29,691 nucleotides of DNA from JAAFHS01 sp046049665 (GTDB taxonomy: Bacteria > Pseudomonadota > Alphaproteobacteria > Rhodobacterales > Rhodobacteraceae), in assembly GCA_046049665.1 (NCBI GenBank), contig JBJOQW010000121.1, positions 1 to 29,691 on the forward strand, read 5' to 3'. Position 1 is the first letter of the stretch, and the number at the start of each line of letters is the position of its first letter. This document shows positions 23,488 through 29,691 of the stretch, piece by piece. Both the position numbers and the translations under genes were made by a program. The notes beneath the pieces are model-generated. The model saw only the letters and a program-made list of their open reading frames with translations. It searched no databases and was not told where the DNA came from.

Positions 23488-24116
23488 TGATCGGACGGAT
23501 CATCACATGTGATGACGACGTGGCCGAGGGGGCGGCATTGCTGGCCGCACGGGACGCGCGCTTTGCACAAGCGCTTGAAAAGACGGGGCCTTTGCCCTTG
23601 CGGCGCAGGTCTGATGGCTTTGCGGCCTTGCTGGATGCGATTGTGGGGCAGCAGGTCTCGGTCGCCTCGGCCCGGGCCATATGGGCGCGGCTGGAGGGGG
23701 CGGGTCTGACGGATGCGGCGGCGATGGCGGCAGCGTCGGATGAGGATTTGCGGGCAGTGGGGTTAAGCCGTCAGAAGGCGCGCTATGGGCGGGCTTTGGC
23801 GCAGGCAGGCATTGATTACAATGGGTTGCGGTGCGCTGCTGATGCCGAAGTCATTGCCACATTGGTGGCGGTGCCGGGCATTGGGGCGTGGACGGCCGAG
23901 ATCTATGCGATGTTCGCGCTTGGCCGGGCGGATGTGTTTGCGCATGGGGACCTTGCCCTGCAAGAGGCGGCAAAGGGCCTGCTGGGGTTGGAAAAACGCC
24001 CGAACGAGCGGGAAATGCGTGAGATTGCAATGGCTTGGTCACCCTGGCGTGCGGTTGCGGCGCGGGTGCTTTGGGCCTATTACAGGGTGCTGAAGGCACG
24101 GGAAGGGGTGGCGTGA
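23487..24116 (+). CDS. DNA-3-methyladenine glycosylase II family protein (AlkA-type)
   Basis: 209 residues, a helix-hairpin-helix DNA glycosylase of the small AlkA type that lacks the N-terminal domain of E. coli AlkA. It removes alkylated bases in base excision repair. Seen: ALLDAIVGQQVSVASARAIW, GLSRQKARY, the hairpin LVAVPGIGAWTAEIYAMF (about 126-143) and DVFAHGDLALQEA with the likely catalytic Asp (about 155). The ATG at 23487 shares a base with the preceding stop and the TGA at its end shares a base with the next ATG, so it is the middle gene of a tightly coupled three-gene unit. The functional link to its neighbours is unclear. Confidence 0.92.
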   Translation: MIGRIITCDDDVAEGAALLAARDARFAQALEKTGPLPLRRRSDGFAALLDAIVGQQVSVASARAIWARLEGAGLTDAAAMAAASDEDLRAVGLSRQKARYGRALAQAGIDYNGLRCAADAEVIATLVAVPGIGAWTAEIYAMFALGRADVFAHGDLALQEAAKGLLGLEKRPNEREMREIAMAWSPWRAVAARVLWAYYRVLKAREGVA

Positions 24117-24769
24117 TGCGAGATTTGAAGTTCAAGGTAAAACCGGCTTTATCGGGCGAAACCAAGCAGTTGCTGGTGTTTCTGCACGGTTATGGCGCGG
24201 ATGGCACTGACCTTCTGGGGCTGGCCGACCCATTGAGGCCGCATCTGCCGGATACCACCTTTATCGCGCCGGATGCACCGGAGCGCGCGCAAGGCGGCTT
24301 CGGGCTGCAGTGGTTCCCGATCCCCTGGCTGGACGGGTCATCTGAAGAGGCGGCAGCACAGGGACTTGCGTGGGCAAGCGGTGATCTGAACGGCTTTCTG
24401 GACGCGCGGCTGGCTGAATATGGGTTGAAAGACAAGCAGTTGGCGCTGCTTGGCTTTTCGCAGGGCGCGATGATGGCCATGCATGTGGCCCCGCGCCGGG
24501 TTGCGGAAATGGCGGGTGTGGTGGCGATTTCGGGGCGGTTGCTGGAGCCGGAAAAGATTGATCAGATCACGGTGAAACCACCGGTTCTGCTGATTCACGG
24601 GGATCAGGACGAGGTCGTGCCGTTCGGCAATATGCAGCATGCTGGGCAGGTTCTGACCGGGGCGGGGGTGGAGACCTATGGCCACGTGATGAAGGGGGCG
24701 GGGCATACGATTGCGATGGACGGGCTACAGGCGAGCCTTGCATTTCTGGCTGACAGGTTCGGCGTGTAA
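24116..24769 (+). CDS. Alpha/beta-hydrolase of the carboxylesterase/phospholipase family
   Basis: 217 residues, similar to YpfH-type esterases and bacterial acyl-protein thioesterase-like enzymes. The oxyanion-hole segment is LLVFLHGYGADGTDL, the nucleophile elbow LLGFSQGAMMAM (Ser about 115), then Asp about 165 in LIHGDQDEVVPF and His about 197 in GAGHTIAMDG, so the catalytic triad is complete. No signal peptide, so cytoplasmic. GGGAAGGGG lies upstream and the ATG overlaps the previous stop (TGATG). It ends the 22621-24769 unit. Substrate unknown; short-chain esters are the usual test substrates of the family. Confidence 0.9.
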   Translation: MRDLKFKVKPALSGETKQLLVFLHGYGADGTDLLGLADPLRPHLPDTTFIAPDAPERAQGGFGLQWFPIPWLDGSSEEAAAQGLAWASGDLNGFLDARLAEYGLKDKQLALLGFSQGAMMAMHVAPRRVAEMAGVVAISGRLLEPEKIDQITVKPPVLLIHGDQDEVVPFGNMQHAGQVLTGAGVETYGHVMKGAGHTIAMDGLQASLAFLADRFGV

Positions 24770-24816
24770 CCCCTTGCGGGCGCTGTGTTAATCGGGATCA
24801 TCCAGCCGGTTTTCAC

Positions 24817-24868
24817 CGTCTTTTTCCCGTCTTCCTTGCGTCTTCTTTCCGTCTCTACGCGCGTCTCT
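24817..24868 (+). terminator. Pyrimidine-rich periodic CGTCT repeat, rut-like Rho-terminator candidate
   Basis: CGTCT starts at 24817, 24828, 24839, 24850 and 24862, with spacings of 11, 11, 11 and 12. The intervening bases are mostly C and T on the plus strand, which is poor in G and A. It begins 48 bases after the stop of the plus-strand esterase gene. Rho utilisation sites are known as C-rich, G-poor RNA with regularly spaced YC dinucleotides, so this fits a Rho-dependent terminator for the operon. No good intrinsic hairpin is present in the gap. Confidence 0.5.
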
Positions 24869-24887
24869 GTCAGGCTTGGTTAACGAA

Positions 24888-25856
24888 TCAGCCGATCCCG
24901 CCATTTGCCAGATACACCGCACAGCCCGTCAGGGCCGCAAAATCATCGGTCACGATGGAAATGGCGCAGTCTTTGACGATATGGCTCATCCTGCCCTTGT
25001 CGTGGAAATGCGCGGCCAGACCCATTTCGCCAAACATCGGCGCCATGGCGCGGGACATCCCACCAATCAGGAAAATGCCGCCATAGGGCAGGTGGATCAT
25101 CGCAAGGTTGCCAAGTTCCTGCCCCAGCACGCGCACGTAATGCCGCGCGGTTTCCAGCGCCAACGGATCGCGTGCGGCAATGGCGGCCATGATCTGGGCC
25201 GAGGTCAGGTGCGCAGGCACGCCAGCGGTGTGGGTGACAAAGGCGTGGATATGTTCGATGCCGCGGCCAGCCAGCACATCTTCGACCCCGGTAAAGCCAT
25301 GCGCATCTGTCCCGTAGGTTTCCACGAATTGCGTAAGGGCAAGGTCTTCGGCGGTGCGCGCGGGCATGGTGATATGGCCACATTCCGACGGGGCCACGAT
25401 GCGGCCCCATGGCGTGTTGTGCACGGGGGCGGCGTTGACGCCGGTGCCAAGGCCCACGACCAGCATGGTGCCATTGGGCTTGACCGGGCCACCCACCACC
25501 ATCTGCAGATGATCAGCGGCGATATGGCCAAGTGCCTGCCCTTGCGCCTGAAGATCATTCAGAATGGCGGTGTGGCTGGCCCCTGTGGCTGCGGCAATGC
25601 CTTTGCGGGTGATGGTCCAGTCAATATTCGTCATCTCGGCCACGCCATCGGTGACGGGGCCAGCGGCGGCAACGCAAATACCCTCAACCGAGCTGAGGTT
25701 CTGAGCGCCAAGGTAGTGGCGCAAAACCGATTCCAGATCGGGGTATTCGGCATTGCGGTATTTGGCGACAGAGGGCTGGCGGACGACCATGCCATCGGCA
25801 AGGGCGACGCGGGTGTTGGTGCCGCCGATATCGGCCACGATGACAAGCGGTTGCAT
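24888..25856 (-). CDS. glk: Glucokinase
   Basis: 322 residues, the proteobacterial Glk type. It phosphorylates glucose with ATP in the cytoplasm. The ATP phosphate-binding motif VIVADIGGTNTRVALADG opens the protein. Further marks are ICVAAAGPVTDGVAEMTNIDW, ILNDLQAQG with the catalytic-base Asp, VVGLGTGVNAAPV, and SECGHITMP with the sugar-contacting Glu and His. It starts nine bases after the GH1 beta-glucosidase gene in the same operon, an arrangement that would phosphorylate glucose released by the glycosidase. Its 3' end faces the rut-like region across a convergent gap. Confidence 0.94.
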   Translation of the reverse strand: MQPLVIVADIGGTNTRVALADGMVVRQPSVAKYRNAEYPDLESVLRHYLGAQNLSSVEGICVAAAGPVTDGVAEMTNIDWTITRKGIAAATGASHTAILNDLQAQGQALGHIAADHLQMVVGGPVKPNGTMLVVGLGTGVNAAPVHNTPWGRIVAPSECGHITMPARTAEDLALTQFVETYGTDAHGFTGVEDVLAGRGIEHIHAFVTHTAGVPAHLTSAQIMAAIAARDPLALETARHYVRVLGQELGNLAMIHLPYGGIFLIGGMSRAMAPMFGEMGLAAHFHDKGRMSHIVKDCAISIVTDDFAALTGCAVYLANGGIG

Positions 25857-25865
25857 GATATCCCC

Positions 25866-27191
25866 CTAGTCGTTGCGCGCAATGGCACGGCGTAGCGCGT
25901 GATACGAGGATTTGGGGGTGCGCTTCAAGGTTTCAAAATCCACATGAACAAGGCCAAAGCGTTTTTCATAGCCAAAGGCCCATTCGTAATTGTCCAGAAG
26001 GGACCAGTAGAAAAAGCCCTTCACATTGGCGCCGTCATCAATGGCGCGCTTGGTGGCGGCGAGGTGGGCAAACAGATAATCCTCACGAATCTGGTCGGTT
26101 ACGGCGCCTTCTTCAAGTACATCGGCGTTGGCCATGCCATTTTCGGTGATGTAGATGGGCATGTCGCCGACATAATCGCGCGCCATGCGGGTCAGGAAAT
26201 GGTGCAGGCCATCGGGGTAGATTTCCCAGCCCATCTGCGTGGTGGGCAGGGTGGTGGGCATGTCGCGGACATTGGGCCAGAGGCCGGGGGCATGGGCGAC
26301 GGTGCCGCGGGTATAGTAGTTGACGCCAAGCCAGTCTTGCCGCGCACCTATGGTGGGCATGTCATCCTGCCAGTTGGCGGGCATGTGCGGGCCAAGGCCC
26401 GCCAGCACGGCCTGCGGATAGGTGCCTTTCGTGATGGCTTCAATGAACCAGCGGTTGAAGATGCCATCCATGGTATCGGCGGCGGCGAGGTCTTCAGGCG
26501 CGTTGCTGGCAGCGGCGAAGTGATTGAAATTCAGGACGATTCCAAGGTTGTTCTGGCCCATGCCGCGCAGGCGTTCGGTGGCTAGGCCATGGGCGAGCAG
26601 GATGTGGTGCATGGCACGGGCGGTGGCGCGGATGTCGCGCATCCCCGGCGCGTGGTGGCCCCAGAAATGGGAAAGCCAAGAGACGCACCAAGGCTCATTT
26701 ATGGTGGCGATGGTTTCGACGCGGTTGCCAAGAACGCGGGTGATGGCTTCGGCAAAGTCGGCAAAGCGGTGGCAGGTGTCGCGGTTTGTCCAGCCGCCCT
26801 GATCGGCAAGGGCCGAGGGCATTTCCCAGTGGTAAAGGGTTTGAAAGGGCTTGAGGCCACGTTCCAGCATGCCGTCGACCAGACGATCATAAAATTCAAT
26901 GCCTTGTGGGTTGATCTTCACACCATCGGGCATGACGCGGGCCCATGAGGTGGAAAAGCGGTAGGCATCCATCCCGGCGTTTTTCAGCAAATCAAGGTCG
27001 GCGGGCCATTGGTGGTAATGGTCGCAGGCGATGGCGCCGTCTTCGGCGCGGATGACGTTGCCGGGGGCCTTTGCGAAGGTATCCCAGTGGCAAGGGCCTG
27101 CGCCGCCAAAGGAGGAGCCTTCGATCTGATAGGCAGCGGTGGCGGCCCCGAACAGGAAACCTTCGGGGAATGAGGCGCGCGCAAGGGTCAT
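25866..27191 (-). CDS. GH1 family beta-glucosidase
   Basis: 441 residues, full length for glycoside hydrolase family 1, a retaining enzyme in a TIM barrel. N-terminal family signature FLFGAATAAYQIEG; acid/base Glu in TINEPWC (about E166); nucleophile Glu in YITENGMA (about E350); FFYWSLLDNYEWAFGYEKRFG near the end for the aglycone side. No signal peptide, so it acts on imported sugars in the cytoplasm. The ATG shares one base with the stop of the LacI-type gene (TAATG). The regulator, hydrolase and glucokinase form one operon. Cellobiose or another beta-glucoside is the likely substrate by family, though the divergent transporter resembles an alpha-glucoside system. Confidence 0.95.
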   Translation of the reverse strand: MTLARASFPEGFLFGAATAAYQIEGSSFGGAGPCHWDTFAKAPGNVIRAEDGAIACDHYHQWPADLDLLKNAGMDAYRFSTSWARVMPDGVKINPQGIEFYDRLVDGMLERGLKPFQTLYHWEMPSALADQGGWTNRDTCHRFADFAEAITRVLGNRVETIATINEPWCVSWLSHFWGHHAPGMRDIRATARAMHHILLAHGLATERLRGMGQNNLGIVLNFNHFAAASNAPEDLAAADTMDGIFNRWFIEAITKGTYPQAVLAGLGPHMPANWQDDMPTIGARQDWLGVNYYTRGTVAHAPGLWPNVRDMPTTLPTTQMGWEIYPDGLHHFLTRMARDYVGDMPIYITENGMANADVLEEGAVTDQIREDYLFAHLAATKRAIDDGANVKGFFYWSLLDNYEWAFGYEKRFGLVHVDFETLKRTPKSSYHALRRAIARND

Positions 27192-28237
27192 TACTGGACT
27201 TTCGGCAGGGTATGGGCGGGGGCGGGGCCGGTGGATTGGCCGATGATCAGGTCAGCCTCAAGCAGGCGTTCACGCGGGCCGGGGGAGGGATCATTGATCA
27301 GGGTGATGAGCATTTCGGCGGCCAGACGGCCAGCCTCGCGCACAGAGGATCGGGTGGCGGTGAAGATGGGCACATCGTTGCCGTTGGGCAGGTAGCTGAG
27401 TTCATCATCATGGATGATGATCGAGATATCGCGGCCAATTGTCAGGCCCGCCTGTTCAACGGCGCGGCGCACGCCCATGCCAGAGATCATGGAAGACACA
27501 AGGAAAGCAGTGGGCGGATGGGGCAGGGCAAGCATGGTCTGTGCGGCGGAATATCCGGCATTTTCAGTCATTTCAGCGGAAAACATCAGGCTGGAATCGG
27601 GGGCGATGCCGCGGGTGGTGAGGGCCTCAAGATAGCCGTTGCGGCGGCGGACGGCGAAATCCATGAATTCAAGGCCGTTCACAAAGCCGATGCGGCGATG
27701 GCCAAGATCAAGCAGGAATTCGGTGGCGCGCAGAAAGGCGCGGCGGTTGTTCACATCCAGCCAGGAATAGGGGACGGACGTACCGGTGGCGCGGCCATGG
27801 ACGACGAAGGGCATGCCGATTTCGGTCAGCATGGCAATGCGGGGGTCATTCAGGCGGGGAGCGTGGACAATGACGCCATCGACCGAGCCGCGCGATTTGA
27901 GCTGGCGGTAGGTGCGGTCCTCGTCTTCGTCGGCGACGATGGACAAAAGCATGTCATAGCCCTGACGCGAATAGGCCTCACCAGCGCCGGCGATGAAATC
28001 GGCAAAGACGGGGTTCACGATTTCATGGCGGGTGGCAATTGGGATGACGTGGCCAACGGCCAGCGCGCGACCGGTGGCAAGACGGATGGCGCGGGTGTTC
28101 GGGGCGTAGTTGTACCGCTGGGCGGCGGCGATGACCCGTTCACGCGTTTCGGCATTGACCTCGGGATAGCCGTTGAGCGCGCGCGAGACGGTTGTAGGCG
28201 AAAGCCCGAGTTTGGTGGCAAGTTCTTTGAGGTTCAT
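27191..28237 (-). CDS. LacI-family transcriptional regulator of the sugar locus
   Basis: 348 residues. The DNA-binding head is MNLKELATKLGLSPTTVSRA followed by LNGYPEVNAETRERV (helix-turn-helix and hinge, residues 1 to about 60). Then comes a periplasmic-binding-protein-like sugar-sensing domain (for example VDGVIVHAPR, RRIGFVNG, and IIIHDDE near the end). The ATG at 28237 begins the domain exactly; the frame is open 23 codons further up, but that part overlaps the promoter and operator. It is probably an AglR-type repressor of the divergent aglE-like gene and of its own operon, inferred from two matching operators in the shared promoter region. Confidence 0.93.
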   Translation of the reverse strand: MNLKELATKLGLSPTTVSRALNGYPEVNAETRERVIAAAQRYNYAPNTRAIRLATGRALAVGHVIPIATRHEIVNPVFADFIAGAGEAYSRQGYDMLLSIVADEDEDRTYRQLKSRGSVDGVIVHAPRLNDPRIAMLTEIGMPFVVHGRATGTSVPYSWLDVNNRRAFLRATEFLLDLGHRRIGFVNGLEFMDFAVRRRNGYLEALTTRGIAPDSSLMFSAEMTENAGYSAAQTMLALPHPPTAFLVSSMISGMGVRRAVEQAGLTIGRDISIIIHDDELSYLPNGNDVPIFTATRSSVREAGRLAAEMLITLINDPSPGPRERLLEADLIIGQSTGPAPAHTLPKVQ

Positions 28238-28263
28238 GTCACACGCGGCGGGTCTGGATGGTA

Positions 28264-28279
28264 TCCAAAACGGTTTCAA
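28264..28279 (-). promoter_or_regulatory. LacI-type operator O1, in front of the regulator gene
   Basis: TCCAAAACGGTTTCAA, a degenerate version of the palindrome at 28436. Both have an A before and the same core, ATCCAAArCGGTTT. Centred CG with flanking AAA/TTT is typical of LacI-family sites. It lies about 27 bases upstream of the regulator ATG and just downstream of its -10 box, so it should give autoregulation. Confidence 0.72.
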
Positions 28280-28287
28280 TTGGCGCG

Positions 28288-28316
28288 ACACTAACCACAC
28301 TGACATGTCAGGTCAA
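28288..28316 (-). promoter_or_regulatory. Sigma-70-type promoter of the regulator/GH1/glk operon
   Basis: On the minus strand TTGACC (28316-28311) is followed after exactly 17 bases by TAGTGT (28293-28288). The predicted start falls a few bases before or at the edge of operator O1. The spacer contains the perfect 12-base palindrome CTGACATGTCAG. Confidence 0.6.
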
Positions 28317-28400
28317 AGCCCTTACTGACGCCGAAATCTTCTTTTCGCCGCCAGAAAGGGCAGCGCGGCGGCCTTTTGCCACAGTCTGCAGCAGTTTGCG

Positions 28401-28429
28401 TTGACAGGCAGGTGGCGTTGCGCGAGTGT
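28401..28429 (+). promoter_or_regulatory. Probable promoter of the aglE-like gene
   Basis: A perfect TTGACA stands at 28401-28406. Seventeen bases on is GAGTGT (28424-28429), a poor -10 box, which suits a promoter needing activation or intrinsically weak. The expected start near 28436 coincides with operator O2. Confidence 0.5.
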
Positions 28430-28435
28430 CCGGCA

Positions 28436-28451
28436 TCCAAAGCGGTTTGGA
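28436..28451 (+). promoter_or_regulatory. LacI-type operator O2, in front of the aglE-like gene
   Basis: TCCAAAGCGGTTTGGA is a palindrome with perfect six-base arms (TCCAAA/TTTGGA) around GCGG. It sits where transcription of the aglE-like gene should begin and 63 bases before its ATG, so repressor binding there would block the transporter. Its centre is 172 bases from the centre of O1, which would permit DNA looping. Confidence 0.78.
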
Positions 28452-28514
28452 AGTGATTCTGAACGCGGATGCAAACGGCCCCGTCAGATGGGCGGGGGAA
28501 CCTGGGAGGAAGAC

Positions 28515-29691
28515 ATGAAATCCATTATATTCGCAAGCGCCTCGGCGCTGGCGTTGACGGCTGGTGCGGGCTTTGCCCAAGACCTGAAGTTCCCGATCGG
28601 TGAAGGCGCGTTCAACTGGCAGTCGCTGGCTGACTTTGACGCCAAGTACAACCTTGATGGCCAGAAGATCACCGTTCTGGGCCCATGGCTGGGGCCCGAC
28701 CAGGAACTGGTCAGCACGGTGATTGCGTATTTTGAGCAGGCCACGGGCGCGGATGTGGAATACATCGGTGCAGAAGGCTTTGAGCAGCAGGTCGTGATCG
28801 ACGCCGAAGCAGGCAGCCCGCCAGACGTTGGCGTGTTCCCGCAGCCGGGCCTTCTGATGGGCATGGCGGCCAAGGGCCAGGTTCTGCCAATGACGCAGGA
28901 AGTGGTTGACTGGACGAAGGAAAACTATGCCGCGGGCCAGTCCTGGGTGGACCTGGTGTCGAATGACACGGGCACCTACGGGTTCTTCTACAAGGTCGAT
29001 GTGAAATCATTGGTCTGGTACAGCCCTGAGAACTTTGAAGATGCTGGCTATGCAGTGCCCGCATCCATGGAAGAGCTGAAGGCGCTGACCGATCAGATCG
29101 TGGCCGACGGTGGCACGCCATGGTGCATTGGTCTGGGTTCAGGCGGTGCAACGGGCTGGCCGGCAACGGACTGGGTCGAAGACATGATGCTGCGCACGAC
29201 CACGCCGGAAAACTATGACAAGTGGGTGTCGAACGAAATGCCGTTCAACGACCCGATCGTTGTGGCTGCGATTGAAGAGTTCGGCGCGTTCGCACGCAAT
29301 GACGCCTATGTTGCCGGTGGTGCCGGTGCCGTGGCATCAACCGACTTCCGCGACAGCCCAAAGGGTTTGTTCACCTCGCCGCCGCAGTGCTACATGCACC
29401 GTCAGGCATCGTTCATCCCATCCTTCTTCCCAGAAGGCACGGTGATTGGTGAGGACGCAGACTTCTTCTACTTCCCGGCTTATGCTGACAAAGACCTTGG
29501 CGCACCGGTTCTGGGTGCTGGCACGGTGTTCGGCCTGATGAAGGAATCAGAAGCTGGCCGCGCGTTCATTGAATACCTGTCGACGCCGATTGCGCATGAA
29601 ATCTGGATGGCGCAGACGGGCTTCCTGACGCCGCACAAGGGCGTGAACGTTGACCTGTATGGCGACCCGACGCTGAAGAAGATGGGCGACA
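28515..29691 (+). CDS. aglE: ABC transporter sugar-binding protein, AglE-like (3' end outside the window)
   Basis: 392 codons are visible and the frame is open to the edge. A Sec signal peptide, MKSIIFASASALALTAGAG ending in FAQ, is followed by a mature start close to the AglE alpha-glucoside-binding proteins of rhizobia as I remember them (LKFPIGEGAFNWQSL). Further family-like parts are TVLGPWLGPDQELV, VIDAEAGSPPDVGVFPQPG and LPMTQEVVDW. It would capture oligosaccharides such as sucrose, maltose or trehalose in the periplasm and hand them to AglF/AglG permeases, expected downstream. GGGAGGAAGAC just before the ATG is an excellent ribosome binding site. An alternative is a binding protein for beta-glucosides, given the GH1 gene next door. 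Confidence 0.88.
   Translation, partial: MKSIIFASASALALTAGAGFAQDLKFPIGEGAFNWQSLADFDAKYNLDGQKITVLGPWLGPDQELVSTVIAYFEQATGADVEYIGAEGFEQQVVIDAEAGSPPDVGVFPQPGLLMGMAAKGQVLPMTQEVVDWTKENYAAGQSWVDLVSNDTGTYGFFYKVDVKSLVWYSPENFEDAGYAVPASMEELKALTDQIVADGGTPWCIGLGSGGATGWPATDWVEDMMLRTTTPENYDKWVSNEMPFNDPIVVAAIEEFGAFARNDAYVAGGAGAVASTDFRDSPKGLFTSPPQCYMHRQASFIPSFFPEGTVIGEDADFFYFPAYADKDLGAPVLGAGTVFGLMKESEAGRAFIEYLSTPIAHEIWMAQTGFLTPHKGVNVDLYGDPTLKKMGD

Noticed and set aside
24876..25895. A 339-codon plus-strand open frame antisense to glk
   Set aside because: Shadow frame; glk on the minus strand has all its expected motifs.
27071..28294. A 407-codon plus-strand open frame antisense to the LacI-type regulator
   Set aside because: It has no recognisable protein features and its composition mirrors the third-position GC of the real gene on the other strand.
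28347..28377. GCCGCC...GGCGGC hairpin followed by CTTTT in the divergent sugar promoter region
   Set aside because: The 14-base loop and short stem make it weak, and no gene on the plus strand upstream needs a terminator there. It may be chance in GC-rich DNA.

Overview
The window is high-GC chromosomal DNA from an alphaproteobacterium, most likely Rhodobacterales (Rhodobacter/Roseobacter relatives). This rests on the block dusB(nifR3)-ntrB-ntrC-ntrY-ntrX-trkA-trkH-hfq-hflX, on an NtrC that lacks the sigma-54 contact loop (a known Rhodobacter trait), on a fused ispDF, on a 77-residue Hfq and on a probable aglE alpha-glucoside transporter locus. I see no tRNA or rRNA genes, insertion sequences, CRISPR arrays or phage genes. 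It reads as conserved core chromosome followed by metabolic accessory modules. No gene-free stretch exceeds 300 bases.

Layout. (1) Bases 1-1105, minus: hpt, an overlapping HlyC-like acyltransferase homologue, and the first 31 codons of an unknown gene. (2) 1171-1626, plus: a RatA/Coq10-type START-domain protein, divergent from hpt. (3) 1767-5162, minus: ispDF, pgpA and a CinA-type amidase, translationally coupled, then amtB. (4) 5330-17217, plus: dusB-ntrBC-ntrYX, the trkA-trkH potassium uptake system, then hfq-hflX. The nitrogen regulators form two histidine kinase/response regulator pairs, soluble NtrB/NtrC and membrane NtrY/NtrX. (5) 17247-19261, minus: a CaiB-family CoA transferase and a MaoC/HTD2-type hydratase that match Mct and Meh of mesaconyl-CoA metabolism, behind a strong inverted-repeat operator candidate. 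(6) 19385-19927, minus: a small acidic protein of unknown function; 20076-22538, minus: a penicillin-acylase-family Ntn hydrolase. (7) 22621-24769, plus: a three-gene overlapping operon (beta-hydroxyacid dehydrogenase, AlkA-type glycosylase, alpha/beta-hydrolase), followed by a pyrimidine-rich rut-like repeat. (8) 24888-28237, minus: LacI-family regulator, GH1 beta-glucosidase and glucokinase, divergent from an aglE-like sugar-binding protein gene that runs off the end at 29691. Two matching LacI-type operators lie in the divergent promoter region.

How it works together. Region 4 joins nitrogen sensing, potassium uptake and RNA/ribosome control in one transcriptional direction. Region 8 looks like a self-contained sugar regulon: binding protein and presumed transporter, cytoplasmic glycosidase, glucose kinase and local repressor. 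Region 5 would take mesaconyl-CoA towards citramalyl-CoA.

The most noteworthy observations are these: an apparent AUU start codon for hflX overlapping the hfq stop; an uninterrupted run of 12 G in the conserved core of trkH; the missing GAFTGA loops in both NtrC and NtrX; a HlyC-like protein without the N-terminal catalytic histidine segment; five CGTCT units spaced 11-12 nt behind the 22621-24769 operon; and the paired operators in the sugar locus. I found no clearly new multi-gene system.
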